From the NCBI GenBank assembly GCA_017893485.1, contig CM030365.1, forward strand, positions 46,680,458 through 46,744,457: a stretch of DNA of 64,000 nt. The letters are read 5' to 3'. The stretch's first letter is position 1. Each line of letters begins with the position of its first letter. Positions 46,501 through 59,021 of this stretch are shown piece after piece. Under the pieces are notes generated by a model. That model searched no databases and was not told the DNA's origin. It was given only the letters and a program-made list of their open reading frames with translations. The DNA is from Hemerocallis citrina. Lineage: Eukaryota; Streptophyta; Magnoliopsida; Asparagales; Asphodelaceae. Both the position numbers and the translations under genes were made by a program.

Positions 46501-47101
46501 ATGGGTGAGGAAATGCCAAATCGAGTGCCAATGCAGGACAAGTTCACGCCTAAGAATATCGAGCAACCTTCCTGCATTGCGTATCAGCCTAATGTCACAG
46601 GAAACATGCATTTATCTCCTCAGTTACTTAGCATGGTTCTCCACTTTAGTGGCAAACCAGACGAAGAGCCTCACCTCCATCTGCAAGACTTCTTTGATCT
46701 TTGCAGAACACAAAGTGTCCAAGGGCTTACCCCTGAACAAATCAGGTTAATCTTGTTCCCTTTTTCTTTAAAACTTAATGCTAAACTATGGTATAATTCT
46801 TTGGAACCAGGATCAATTAATTCATGGGAGCAATTGGCGACAAAGTTCTTAAAAGAGTTCTTTCCAGCCCAAAAGACCAAACAGCTGAAAAGGGAGATTC
46901 AACTCTTCCAACAAAAAGATGGAGACCTATTCTTCGAAGCATGGAAAGATTTCAAGAACAAGCTTCTCAAGTGTCCTACACACAACATGCCTAAAGATGA
47001 TCAGGTACAAGCTTTTTATGAGGGATTAAATGATACTAACAAGGCAATTGTGGATTCAGCTTGCAACGGGATCTTGATGAGGAAAAGTGGTGAAGGAGGC
47101 C
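46501..47101 (+). pseudogene. Athila gag, N-terminal part
   Basis: Builds the Athila particle. ATG at 46501 is the first start after the leader and opens a frame with the plant retrotransposon gag domain (LKLNAKLWYNSL, then WEQLATKFLKEFFP and FEAWKDFKNKLLKCP). Near 47091-47099 one extra G relative to the family reading shifts the frame, and the original frame stops at 47113-47115. The protein continues in the frame of the next entry (EAIELFEELSENSQQF). The leader between the primer site and this ATG holds two GTCGACTG motifs. Confidence 0.9.
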
Positions 47102-49795
47102 ATCGAATTATTTGAAGAACTTAGCGAGAACTCACAGCAATTCTCAACAAGGGGAAGAGGCATTCCTAAAAAACAGGGAGTTTATGAGATTTCTGGTAGT
47201 AATAACATACAAGTGGAAATGGCAAACATGAATAAAAAAATTGATATGCTTGTTAATGCAATGACAATAATGGGCAATGCGAAGAATCTAACAAAAGAAA
47301 TTTGTGCAATTTGTTCTCATTGTGATCATACAACTGATACATGTCCTATGTCTTCGTTCACAGATCAGGAGCATGCAAACTATGTGGGGCAAGGAGTGTT
47401 CCCACCAAAGAACAACCCATTCTCGAGCACATACAACCCAGGGTGGAGGAACCATCCAAATTTCTCATGGAGCAACAATCAAGGAATCCAATCTTCACAA
47501 GGACATGCACGGAACTTCCAAATGGGAAGTGGGTTTGATAGGCCAGTTCAAGAACAGAAGAAGTTGGATTTTGAATCCACCGTTCTTCAATTGCTCCAAC
47601 AACAACACCAAACAAGCAACCAACAAGGGCAAGCAATTCAGAAATTGGAAACTCAAATCGGGCAAATCGCTAAGGAGTTGAGTGAGAGAAAGGCAGGAGA
47701 ACTCCCTTCACAAACTATACCAAATCCTAGAGGCCAAGAACAGCTCAAATCAGTAACAACTCTGAGAAGTGGTAAGATAATTGAAAACAAGGTTGGAACA
47801 CACACCGAAGAAACAGAAACACAACCATCAAAAGTTTTGGGATCAAACAAGGTAAGTGAAAAAGAAAGAACAGTTCTGCCACCATTCCCTCAAAGGTTAG
47901 TCAAGCAAAAGAAAGAACAACATCTATTTGACATCTTTGAAACTCTCAGAAAGGTAGAAATTAATATCCCCCTACTTGATGCTATTAAACAAATTCCTTC
48001 TTATGCTAAATTTTTGAAAGAATGTTGTACTCACATAAGAACATTTCAGGTTAGGGAGGATGTGGCTTTGACAGAAGAAGTGAGCGCTGTTTTATTAAGG
48101 AAACTACCTCCCAAATTAAAAGACCCAGATAGTTTTACCATTCCTTGCAGGATTGATGAGCACTTCTTTGAGAAAGCACTACTAGACTTGGGGGCAAGCA
48201 TCAACCTCCTCCCATACACTGTTTATGAAAAGCTAGGATTGGGGGAACTCCAACCAACATCCATCACGTTGCAGTTGGCGGATCGCAGTATCAAAAGACC
48301 TAGAGGTATTTTGGAAGATGTCCTAGTTCAGGTAAACGATTTCATTTTGCTTGCTGATTTTGTTATGTTAGACATGGAGGACTCTTCAATGCCATCTTCT
48401 CTACCAATCATTTTAGGTAGGCCCTTTATGAGTACGGCTGATATAAAAATTTGTGTTAAAAAGGGTACTATAAGCATGAAAATAAATGGAGAGAAGGTTG
48501 AATTTAAAATGTTTGATACACTAAAATTACCACATGATGATCACGAATACTATAATGTTGATGTGGTGCAGGAGATTGTTGATCAAACATTTCAGGTACA
48601 TAGCATAGAACCACTACAAGCTGCAATTACACAGTCTCTAACATTGTCTAATGTTGAACAGGAACACGATGACTGGAGGATAGCAGAAACAGTACATCAC
48701 CTTGAAACTCCAAAGTCATATTTAGGTAAACTCGCACCAGCATTTGAAAATATTGTGACTGATGGAATTAGTGTTTCCTCGGACCAGTCGACTGGCGCTC
48801 AGGATAAGTCGACTGACCCGACCCCAACCAGGAACCAGTCGACTGTACCGAAACTTCCAGACATAGAGCTTAAGCAGTTGCCCGACCATTTGAAGCATGC
48901 ATATTTGGGCGAGAACCAGACGCTACCAGTGATAATTGCTGCAAACTTAAGTGCACAGGAAGAAGAGAAGTTGCTGAGGGTACTACGAGAACACAAAGGT
49001 GCAATAGGATGGACCATTGCAGATATCAAGGGAATAAGTCCATCCAAATACATGCATAAAATACTTCTTGAAGACAACGCAAAACCAAGCAGGGAAGCAC
49101 AGAGAAGGCTTAACCCACACATGAAGGAAGTGGTAAGAGCAGAGATTTTGAAGCTACTAGATGTTGGCATCATTTACCCGATCTCAGATAGCAAGTGGGT
49201 GAGTCCTATACATGTAGTGCCTAAGAAAAGTGGAGTCACGGTGGTGAAGAATGAAGAGAATGAGCTTATCCCTATGAGAGTGACCACAGGATGGAGGGTA
49301 TGCATTGATTACAGGAAACTGAATAACGAAACCAGGAAAGATCACTTCCCTCTTCCTTTTATTGATCAAATGTTAGAAAGATTAGCAGGATATAGTCATT
49401 ATTGTTTTTTAGATGGTTATAGTGGCTATAATCAAATTGCTATTGCTCCAGAAGATCAAGAAAAAACCACTTTTACATGTCCTTTTGGTACTTTTGCATA
49501 CAGGAGGATGCCCTTTGGATTGTGCAATGCACCAGCTACATTTCAGAGATGCATGATGAGTATATTTTCAGACATGGTGGAAAGGTTCATCGAGGTATTT
49601 ATGGATGATTTTAGTGTTTTTGGATCTTTTTTTGATGAATGCCTTAACCATTTGCAGCTTGTGCTTAAAAGATGTGAAGAATGCAATTTAGTGCTGAATT
49701 GGGAAAAGTGTCATTTTATGGTACAACAAGGTATTGTGTTAGGACATGTGGTGTCAAAAAGAGGCATAGAGGTGGACAAGGCAAAATTGATATAA
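47087..49795 (+). pseudogene. Athila gag C-terminus, protease and reverse transcriptase
   Basis: An open stretch of 902 codons. It begins in gag, carries a C-x2-C-x4-H-x4-C zinc knuckle (CAICSHCDHTTDTC), then the protease with the Athila-type active site DLGAS (48185-48199) and ILGRPF. RT follows, with WRVCIDYRKLNNETRKDHFP, MPFGLCNAPATFQRCM and the catalytic FMDDF (GATGAT at 49604-49609). A linker between protease and RT contains three GTCGACTG motifs, read as QST/KST peptides. It ends after [10 protein letters not shown] because one base is missing in the A-run near 49785; RNase H continues in another frame. Confidence 0.94.
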
Positions 49796-50940
49796 TATCA
49801 AAACTACCCCCTCCCACTACAGTCAAGGGTGTTAGGAGCTTTCTTGGACATGCAGGGTTCTATAGAAGATTTATAAAAGATTTCTCAAAAATCTCCAAAC
49901 TCCTTCGTGATTTGTTGACTAAGGATGTTGAGTTTGCATGGACAGATGAGTGCACAAATGCTTTTATTACATTGAAAAATCTTCTCATTTCTGCACCTAT
50001 TGTCATGGCACCAGATTGGAGCCATCCTTTCGAGCTCATGTGTGATGCAAGTGATTATGCCTTAGGAGCTGTTTTAGGTCAGAGAATCAATAAGATACCC
50101 CATGTTATTTGCTATGCTTCTCGAACTCTAAACGATGCACAGCTAAATTATTCCACTACTGAAAAAGAAATGTTAGCTGTAATTTTTGCTGTAGAGAAGT
50201 TTAGATCATATTTAATTGGTTCTAAAGTTATTGTTTTCACTGACCATGCTGCTTTGAGATATTTGTTTGCTAAAAAGGATGCTAAGCCTAGGTTGATCAG
50301 ATGGGTGCTGTTGCTTCAAGAATTCGATCTTGAGATTAGAGACAAGAAAGGAAGTGACAATGTTATGGTAGATCACATGTCCAGACTACTGCATGAGGAA
50401 GAGGGAAGTGTACCCCCACTGAATGAAAATTTTCCAGATGAACAGTTATTTGAAATAAATGTATCACAGGGGCAGTCGACTGGTAACGGAACCAGTCGAC
50501 TGGTATCTCCCTGCTCATATTTTCCATGGTTTGCAGATATTGTAAATTATCTCACTGTTCATGTTTTCCCTCCAGGTATGACAAGTCAGGAAAGAAAAAG
50601 ACTGGTGGCCATGTGCAGGCATTATTATTGGGATGATCCTTATTTGTTCAAATTTTGCCCTGATCAAATTATAAGAAGATGTGTGGCAGAAGAAGAGCAA
50701 ATGAGTATTCTACAACACTGCCACCAATATGCATGTGGAGGACACTTTGGACCAAAAAGAACAGCACTCAAGGTATTACAATCTGGATTTTATTGGCCTA
50801 ATGTATTCAAAGATGCTTTTTCTTTTTGCATGACTTGTGACAAATGCCAAAGGACAGGCAATATCTCCTCTAGAAATCAGATGCCACTGCAAAACATCCA
50901 AGTAATCGAGCTGTTTGACGTTTGGGGATCCCTTTCCTAA
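49786..50940 (+). pseudogene. Athila RT end, RNase H and integrase zinc domain
   Basis: After the frameshift the frame reads [26 protein letters not shown], and the RNase H with Asp in [16 protein letters not shown], Glu in [11 protein letters not shown] and Asp in [11 protein letters not shown] linker with two GTCGACTG motifs 20 bp apart (50475, 50495) separates it from the integrase HHCC domain ([12 protein letters not shown] to CDKCQRTG). The frame ends at 50938-50940 because a deletion of about 14 bases near 50928 removed the start of the integrase core. Confidence 0.93.
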
Positions 50941-51808
50941 CTCATTTGGTTATTTATATATTCTTGTGGGTGTGGATTATGTGTCTAAATGGGTCGAGGC
51001 TGTCCCCTCAAAAACTAATGATCACAAAGTTGTTGTCAAGTTTTTGCACGAGAACATTTTCACTAGGTTTGGTACACCACGGGCAATAATTAGTGATGGA
51101 GGGAGCCACTTCAATAACTTTCCATTTGCTTCTTTGATGAAGAAATATGGTATCACACATAGAGTGGGCACCCCATATCATCCTCAAACTAGTGGGCAGG
51201 TGGAGATTAGCAACAGAGAAATCAAGAGCATTTTGAAAAAGACAGTCAGCACAAGGAGGAAGGATTGGTCGCTGTGCTTGAATGATGCATTATGGGCCTA
51301 CCGAACAGCTTACAAAACACCCATCGGCATGTCACCATACCGTTTGGTTTTTGGAAAAGCCTGTCATCTACCAGTGGAGTTGGAACACAAAGCCTATTGG
51401 ACCATCAAAAGGTTCAATTTCGATATGAAACAAGCAGGCGACAAAAGAAGATTGCAATTAAATGAGCTTGAAGAGTTGAGGCACGACGCATATGAAAATG
51501 CAAAATTGTACAAGGAAAGGACCAAGTTGTACCATGACAAACAGCTAGCAAGGAAGGAGTTTTATGAAGGACAGAAGGTACTGATATACAACTTAAGATT
51601 AAGACTTTTTCCAGGCAAGCTCATGTCAAGATGGTATGGGCCATGCATTGTTACAAGAGTCTTTCCACATGGTGCATTGGAGGTTCATAGCAAAGAGAAG
51701 AATCAAACATTTAAGGTGAATGGGCATAGAGCGAAGCCATACATAGAGATGAGCATAGAACCGCAAGAGGAAGATGTGAATCTTCAAACCATTCAATACA
51801 TTGCATGA
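50932..51808 (+). pseudogene. Athila integrase core and C-terminus, first catalytic Asp deleted
   Basis: Reads [20 protein letters not shown], then the second catalytic Asp in IISDGGSHF and the Glu in [10 protein letters not shown], and a C-terminal domain ([28 protein letters not shown]). In the family the core opens with W-G-I-D-F-M-G-P-F, whose Asp is the first of the D,D,E triad. The sequence here jumps from VWG to PFP, so that Asp is missing and the frame changes. The protein should be unable to integrate DNA. It ends at a stop at 51806-51808. Confidence 0.92.
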
Positions 51809-52790
51809 CCTCATCAAGTCTAGCTGAAGACAGAAAACACAGCGCTTATTGGGAGGCAACCCAATTTTCAGGGGAGTATTTATACTTTCCTTTCAATTTC
51901 TTTTCGTTATTCATTTTTAGTCTCTCCTTCTTACTAGATGGTAACACATGCCTATATTTTAAGCTTTGCGTGAACATTGAGGACAATGTTCCATCTAAGT
52001 TTGGGGGTATTAGTTAGTTACATTTAGAGTCTTTTGAAAAAATTTTTTAGGATAAACAATTTCTTATAAAGTAAGAGTAAGGATACTTATTTACTTTAGG
52101 ATTGTTGAGTTTCAGAATTCCCTACAAAATTATATGAGTCATGCGATTATACATAATAAACAAATGTGATGCTTTTTCTGGTGATTATTCCCTTTAGATC
52201 TAGTCCTAAATTGAGTTTAAGTAAATAGAGTGATAAGGAATATATATTTGAATAAAGTCAATCTACTCCAATGTTTTGGGTGCTTAGTAACTAGGGGTAT
52301 TCATCACCAATGTTTACCTTTACGTCAAACGGCAACTTGAAATATGAGTATGCAAAGCACTTTAAAGTTTGTGACTTGCTGAGTAACCGGGTGGATTCAT
52401 CACAAATGTTTTGTATTCGCGTCAAAAGGCAAGTGACAACTTTAGAGAAGAGACTTAAAAATAAAAAAAAAATTAAAAAAAAAAAAAAAAAAAAACTCTA
52501 GTTTGCTACTCGGTTTGTAGTAGAGAAAAAGGGATAATCACAGATTGGGTAATTACATACTATAACTATAATTAATTGCATGACAAGTGTGGTTGAGTTT
52601 GGAGTTATGAATAAACAATTGCACTAGAGAAAGTGGGTATGTTTAGTTTTACTTTATCTGAAATTGTTTATATTTTTATATGTTGATGCTCACATAATAA
52701 GAATTCTTGGTTGAGGCTATCAGTATTATTCCCCTGTTCGTAAATTCACTTTTTGCTTGAGGACAAGCAAATGCTAAGTTTGGGGGTATT
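51809..52790 (+). other. Athila 3' non-coding region
   Basis: No env-like gene is present. It contains the conserved TATTGGGAGGCAACCC phrase near 51850 and two copies of CTAAGTTTGGGGGTAT, at about 51996 and 52774. A duplicated CATCACNAATGTTT phrase lies at about 52300 and 52400, and a poly-A stretch at about 52460-52495. Confidence 0.8.
52777..52790 (+). other. Athila polypurine tract
   Basis: AGTTTGGGGGTATT directly before the 3' LTR. This is the usual Athila plus-strand primer region. Confidence 0.75.
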
Positions 52791-54376
52791 TGATGAACAC
52801 AATATTATTCACATTTAAGAGCAATAATCTTACTACAATTAGACATTTGAAGGCTCCATATGTGGTATTTAACTCTTATTTTCTCTTTTCCATAGGAAAC
52901 AGCCTAAAACAGAGAAACGAAGCAGATTCAGGATTTTAAGGACGAAACACAGAAAACTGCAGAGAATCGGTCGACTGGTCCCTTACACCAGGCGACTGGC
53001 CAGATAAGATGATTTTCCACAGTCGCTCGACACAGTCGACTGGTGCGAAGACAAGTCGACTGGTAGGCGGCAGAGTTAAAAGATAAGATATTTGAAGATT
53101 CGTCCAAATCTAATCCAAATCAGAACAGAAAAGGAAGAATAGAAGAAAAGAGAAAGAAATAATACGCAGAGCAACGAAGGAGGAAATAAATAAAAGAAAA
53201 TGACTTTTCTATAAAAAAAAGAAGAGTGCAAACCCTAATTCTCTAGCCGTGTTCTATAAATACCAACCAAGAAGTATTAGACGGGGTTGCTCGATCTCTC
53301 TATATCTCTCACGCTCCTCCGCACACACCATCTACCGGATCACAAGAGTTCCAGAATCATCAACATATCAACCAAGAGCAATACCTTATCGGCATAGAAG
53401 AAGGAGAAAGGAGATCAAGTACTAAGAAGAGAACGGCCGGTCGACTGTGTGACAGCCAGCCGACTCATCTAGCCGAACTACATCAGTTTATTCCTTCTCT
53501 TTCTAATTCTTTTATGTAAATCATGTATTCGAACTTGTTGATCAATAAAAGTCTTATTATGTGGAACTAATTTTATAGTTGGTAGATTGAAGCCGTAGTT
53601 ATGTAGTGCTAAGTTCTTCTGAATGTTACTCTTTTACTTATTGATTAAATCTGATTGAAAGAATAACAATTTACATGAATCAAACTTGTTCAGATGTTCT
53701 AAGGGCAGTCGACTGAAGTGACAGCCAGTCGACTGACATACAGAACTTAAGATTATCAAGTTGTGCAGTGTAGATCTGAAGCTGTTATATGAGCATATTG
53801 AGATGACCCGTATCTCGTGTTCATAACTTGTAACAAGGGAATCCTTAGGGATTCTTGGTTTAATCAACTTGAGGGATCTAGATCTGATACCAATTTCTAG
53901 AACCTTGAGTGTTTGTTCGTTTCCACTGTTCTTATGTTTTCTTTAAGTGCAACTTAGTAGATACCATGCTAAATACTTAATGAAAGAAACGAATTAGAGT
54001 AGATACCATGCCTAATTCTTGGCTTAGGGAAACATTGACTTTAAGGAGTAGATACCATGCCCTTAAAGAGAACAAACATGAGTCATAAGGTGACTTAGCA
54101 TTATCGACTATTGGTGGAGATCTAAACCCAACTACTTAATAGATATTTGTGATTCAGCATTTCCTAATTTAGTTTTAATCTTTTCATTTCTTTTAGACCT
54201 TTAGAACAACTCTTCATCATTCTCACTCATTTTATTGATTAGTAAGTTAATTTCTACAATCTCTGTGGGATCGACCCTTGCTATTGCTACGCTTCTATAA
54301 ACGATTCGTACACTTGCGAGGTTTTTAATTTGTGTCTAGTTTTATCTATTTATTTAGGTAGCTAGATATCACAACA
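52791..54376 (+). repeat. 3' LTR of the Athila element
   Basis: 1586 bp, nearly identical to 44622-46222, with the same six GTCGACTG motifs and TATA box. Confidence 0.97.
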
Positions 54377-54381
54377 TGTAC

Positions 54382-55530
54382 TCCCAGAGATTACGGAGAT
54401 GGCAATTAGGCCTGCATGTCATGCTGTCGCTGCAATTAACCCAGATGTAGGTTACCTGAAGATCAACTTTTATTCTTCAATTTGATGAAATTGTGTTCAC
54501 TACTTCTTATAATTATTTCTCATGAAAAATTACTTTTGTTAAGTTCTTGAGTTTTTCTTTTATTTTTAGCAATCTCTCATAATTATTTTAGCAATCTTTC
54601 TTCAATTAGAATTGTTGTTTCAGTTTTTATATCCTTTTTCGGGTAATATTTAATTTGTTTGTGTTTGAGTATTTTTCTGCTTTTTTTACGATAATATGGT
54701 CAGGTTTTGAGATTCAGGATCAGATGCAAACCTAATAATGTAAGGTTTCAGATTAGATGCAAGAGGATCGTCAAGTTTGAAATTGGAACGAATTGACTTG
54801 CATATGAAGATTTTTTCTTCTAATTGATATCTGTTTTCATTTGAACTTTTACATTTTAAGTAATATCATCATTAAATTTTCAATTACAAAGAATGATGGA
54901 TTGTAGATGATGGTAAACAGCATGAAAGTTGAATAGTTTGGTTAATTTTATCATTATTGCATTTTATTATTTTTATTTTCTTAGGGTAAAAGTGAACAAA
55001 TGAGTGAATATATAAGAAAGTTAAGGACATCCATCAAATGGTTGATGAAATGAGAAGATGAAAATTTGATGAAGCAAGGGAAGCTTCAGAATATGTTGGA
55101 ATCAGAAGGGAAATAACATGCAGATAGTGGTATCTTTTCTACATTTTTTTTTGTTTGAAAAGTTTTGGTGAATTATAGTACTGTATGTGTGTTTTATAGT
55201 TTGATCATTTTATACAAACACAACTAAGGAGTAATATAGAAAAGTTGGAGGTAAATATTGAGGAACTTCGCAGACAATATGAGTATTTGTAAGCAAGCTT
55301 TAGAATGGAGGAATCTGACAAGATTGTAAGTCTCTTTCTTAGCATCTCTAAATTTTGGTAATTATATGACTATTTTTTTATTTTCTTTTAATTGAATAGA
55401 TATATAAAATGATGTTGGTTGGTTTGAAAGTGTGAATTAGTTAATTTGTAGATTTATCATCTTTTCATTATATTGTGATTGAAATAGGAGGTATTTTTAA
55501 ATTTTTAAGTAATATATAATTTTATGAGTC
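54382..55530 (+). other. Helitron interior with possible captured exons
   Basis: AT-rich DNA. An exon-like piece runs to about 54447 before GTAGGT, and a second near 55203-55325 reads a charged, coiled-coil-like segment (RSNIEKLEVNIEELRRQYEY) with a stop. I do not recognise the source gene. Confidence 0.35.
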
Positions 55531-58500
55531 TGTAACCCCTGTTTTCCTAAAAATGTATTTTAGTGTATTTTCTGTATTTTAAAAAATTTTCGCAAATTAT
55601 TTTTCCAGTTTTTAAATTCTTTTGTCAAAATGTATTTTTGGATCTTTTATTAAAATCTAATTTTTCGATCAGTAATTTAATTTGCAACTATTTCTTATGA
55701 TTTTTATATTGTAATACAATTCGTATTTTTTTGTTATTATTACTCATATTATTATAAAATCCCAATGGTATATTTTTTATTGGTTGTTTATTTATTTATT
55801 TAGTTATTTTTTTTCAAAACCCAATTAAATATTTTTTTAAGCCCATTTCCTTAAACTACCCATATATGTTTTAATACCCAATTTAAATCCTATTAACCCA
55901 AATCCATTAAACCATAACCATTTCCCTTTAAACAATTAACTACCCATTTAAAACTAAACACCCATTACCCATTAGATTACCTACTAATCCTATTACCTAT
56001 TATACCTACCTAATATATATTCCCACCTTAGCAATCCTTACCCGATACCAATCAAAACCATGAGCTTCCTTTTTTCTCCACCCGGTTGCACCATAAAACC
56101 ACCCGACCCACTTCTTATTTTTCCACCTGTAGCTGCCTCAAAATCCCTTCCCTTTCAACCTTAATTTATATAGATATATATATCCTATATATATTTTCTA
56201 CCATGCTGCATACTTTTATTTTTCCCTAACCATTGCATCTTATTTCCGTGCTTCATCTCTCCCGCTTCCTCTCCATCTGCCGTCTCGCGCTCTCTTGCTC
56301 TTGGAATTTTATTGCACGTGCTCGAGTGCACGTGTAGATCGTTCGTGAGTCCGTGGATTTTCGTTGGTGGGATTTACTCCCACTTTTGATTTGCATCATT
56401 CTTCATCTCCAAATTAAGGCAAGTAACTTGTACTCCAATTCATTTGTTTGATACAAGTCAAAAAATTCACCTATAGTGTAGTTGGGTCTAGAGACAACCA
56501 AAGATTGTGTTTTCCTTGATGGGTTTTGTCTCTATTGTGATAATTTGGCCATAGATGACTTATGATACAAATCTTGATAAGAGATAACTTAGGAATTGCC
56601 CAAATTTTGATTTTTAATCATGTATGTGAATATTTGTGTAAATTTGTGTTTGGATTAAGATCCATGTGAATAATAGGTGTGGACATGTTAATAACCCTAA
56701 ATCATGATGTTTAGACACCTGGTAGGTTGTATTTCAAGTTTGGATGTGTTTGGAGCAATATTCTTGAATCTATGTTGTTTTTGTTCTTAAGTGTGAAATC
56801 TGTATTTGCTGGATGTTCTGTTTTGATTACTGTTTTCGTTCATACTACAGCCAGTATCTTGATTCCTGTACAAAATATGAATTTTAGATAATTTTGTCTA
56901 TTTTCAAACCCCACTAGTTTTGCTTGATTTGGATTTTGTATGACTGAGTTATGTGTGTTTTAGTACAGACGTGTCGATCTATTCCAGATTCAGTTTTTGG
57001 TTGATTTTGTTAACAAACTATTTTCAAAAACTATTCTATACATATTATATTGATCTAATATTTTGGTTAGTGTTTCTTTCTGAAGTTGGGTACTACCCAG
57101 ATTTTTGATGAATTTTAAAGACAAGTTTTATGTGGTGTTTCGTGCTCTTTTCTAAAATCTTCCCATGCTGTATTTTGCTCGCTGTTCACTAAAGAACCCT
57201 GTTTTCACTATAATTTCCTATACTGTATGAAAATTTTTTGTGAAAAAATGAAAGTAAAATCTATATATTTTCATATCCCTTTGACAGAATTGGATTTCGA
57301 TTCACTGGTTGCGAGATATCTTAGTTTTCGTACAGCAGTGTCGAGATTTTCAGATTCGTTAAACTCTGTTTTCTTGGTACTTTGGTATTTTTGATGACTG
57401 ATCTATACTTACTGAAATATTATGAAACTTGTTATTTTGAGTCTAGACTTATAAGGGAATACCCCGGATTTTTCGTGGATTTATTTAATGTGTTTTCATG
57501 CTGTTTTCATGCTCTTAAATTCGTTTTCCTAATTTCTGCCTGAACATATTATCTGTTTTCAAACTTGTTTTGAGTTAAGATGTTGTGAATTACTATATGA
57601 CTTAATTATACTCGTTGGATTCGTGTGGATGTCTAATTTTCAGATCCTTTGACGGATCCATATTTGCATTTCTGTAGAGACCAGAATCACTGTTTTAGTA
57701 CTGATCTGTCATGCTGTCCTGATTATGAACCTACACCTTTTTGCTCGTTTATGTGACTGTATATCATCCATACATAATTATTTGTTACCCTGAACCTGAT
57801 ACATGTTTATACCCTATTATCCTTTCTTTATTTTGCGACACATACATGCGTGCCTGATTATAATAATAAATAACCAAGTCGGGGTTTAAGGGAAAGATCT
57901 ATTAGTGGATAATTCAGAAACGTGTACTTGAAAGAGGGCCCCTGTTTCCCATTACTTGTTGCCATGTCTCATTATTACATGATTCATGCTTGATATTACT
58001 TGTGCTATGTTTCATGATTACATGATTCATGCTTGTTATACTATATGCCGCCATGTTTCATAACTACATGATTCATGCTAGATATTACTTGTTGTCACGT
58101 GATCATGACTACATGACTCGTGCTTGATACTTGTTGCCACGTGATCATGACTACATGACTCGTGCTTGATACTTGCTGCCACTTTTTCAGGATTACGTGA
58201 CTCGTGCTTGATACTTGGAGCTTGGAGCTCGATTACTTGACTTCCCCGAGTATACTGCCCTCTATGATCCACTATGAAATCTAAAGCGAAATTGCATTGA
58301 CTGTAGCAACCATGTGTTATAATATGGGGTGCATGAAGTGCTACTTAGATAGTAAAATAACAAGACTTGACATGACATAATCTGAATTCCTGTATACCTG
58401 ATTATCCTTTTACATGTTACATGATTAACTGTTACCTGATTATCCTGATTACCTGATACTAGATACATGTTTACCTGTTGACCCATTTACCTGACACTTG

Positions 58501-59021
58501 ACTCATGTTACTTGATCCTGTTAGTATACCATGTTGCTAGTTAGTTTCCCTATGTACTTGTATCCTACATTATTTGTGACCCGCGACTTGCAATTGACGG
58601 GTACTTATTTTTCTCTTTCCCTCTTTCCTGCATTCGTTGAATTGCAGATTTTAGAGGACAGGTTCCAGACGGTATTGGTGACATGATGTACTAGATGCTG
58701 GAATTTTGCTATTATTATTCTTGTTGCTTATTTTGAATAATAATGTATCTTGTGTTTGGATTTATTCTTGTATTTGGGCAATGTGATCCAGGATATTTGT
58801 TCTATTCAGATCATGACTATTTGAGATTAATATATTTTATTTCAAGTATTCTTGTTGGTATTTGGTTCATATGTGCATGTGGTTGACTTTTCTAGCTTCC
58901 GATTCTGAGTATATTGTGATATGTTGTAAAGATTCTTGAACAGCTTATGGATGATGAAAATCATTCGCTGGGCTTTTGTTACGTACTCATATTCCGTATT
59001 TTTGGGAAGCGGGGCGTGACA
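55531..59021 (+). mobile_element. Solo giant LTR in the Helitron
   Basis: TGTAACCCC to GGGGCGTGACA, 3491 bp, flanked by perfect GAGTC duplications (55526-55530 and 59022-59026). No internal region is attached, so it is a clean solo LTR. It shares the minisatellite of CATGATTCATGC words (57950-58200) with its sister LTRs. No gene is present. Confidence 0.92.

Larger units (their letters stand above)
44801..53735 (+). repeat. Dispersed palindromic motif GTCGACTG, in pairs
   Basis: Copies in the 5' LTR start at 44801, 44866, 44886, 45271, 45540 and 45560. Internal copies start at 46446, 46467, 48787, 48808, 48838, 50475 and 50495. Six more are in the 3' LTR, from 52970. Most are preceded by A or CA, giving the palindrome CAGTCGACTG. 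Pair spacing is 20 or 21 bp in five cases; degenerate partners at 44822 and 45290 extend the pattern to 44801 and 45271. Function unknown. Confidence 0.9.
44622..54376 (+). mobile_element. Athila-type Ty3/gypsy retrotransposon, complete ends, recent
   Basis: 9755 bp flanked by TGTAC (44617-44621 and 54377-54381). LTRs of 1601 and 1586 bp surround a primer-binding site starting TTGGCGCC, gag, pol in the order protease, RT, RNase H, integrase, and a polypurine tract. The LTRs differ at about a dozen bases plus a 14-base gap, under one percent substitution, so insertion was recent. No env-like third gene is present between pol and the 3' LTR. Frameshifts in gag and pol and a deletion in integrase make it non-autonomous. 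Confidence 0.95.

Noticed and set aside
46433..46750. Alternative frame overlapping the Athila gag start
   Set aside because: The gag domain is read in the frame from 46501; this is a shadow.
52310..52501. Short open frame ending in poly-lysine after Athila pol, as an env-like gene
   Set aside because: Too short, no membrane segment or signal peptide, and the lysines come from a poly-A stretch.
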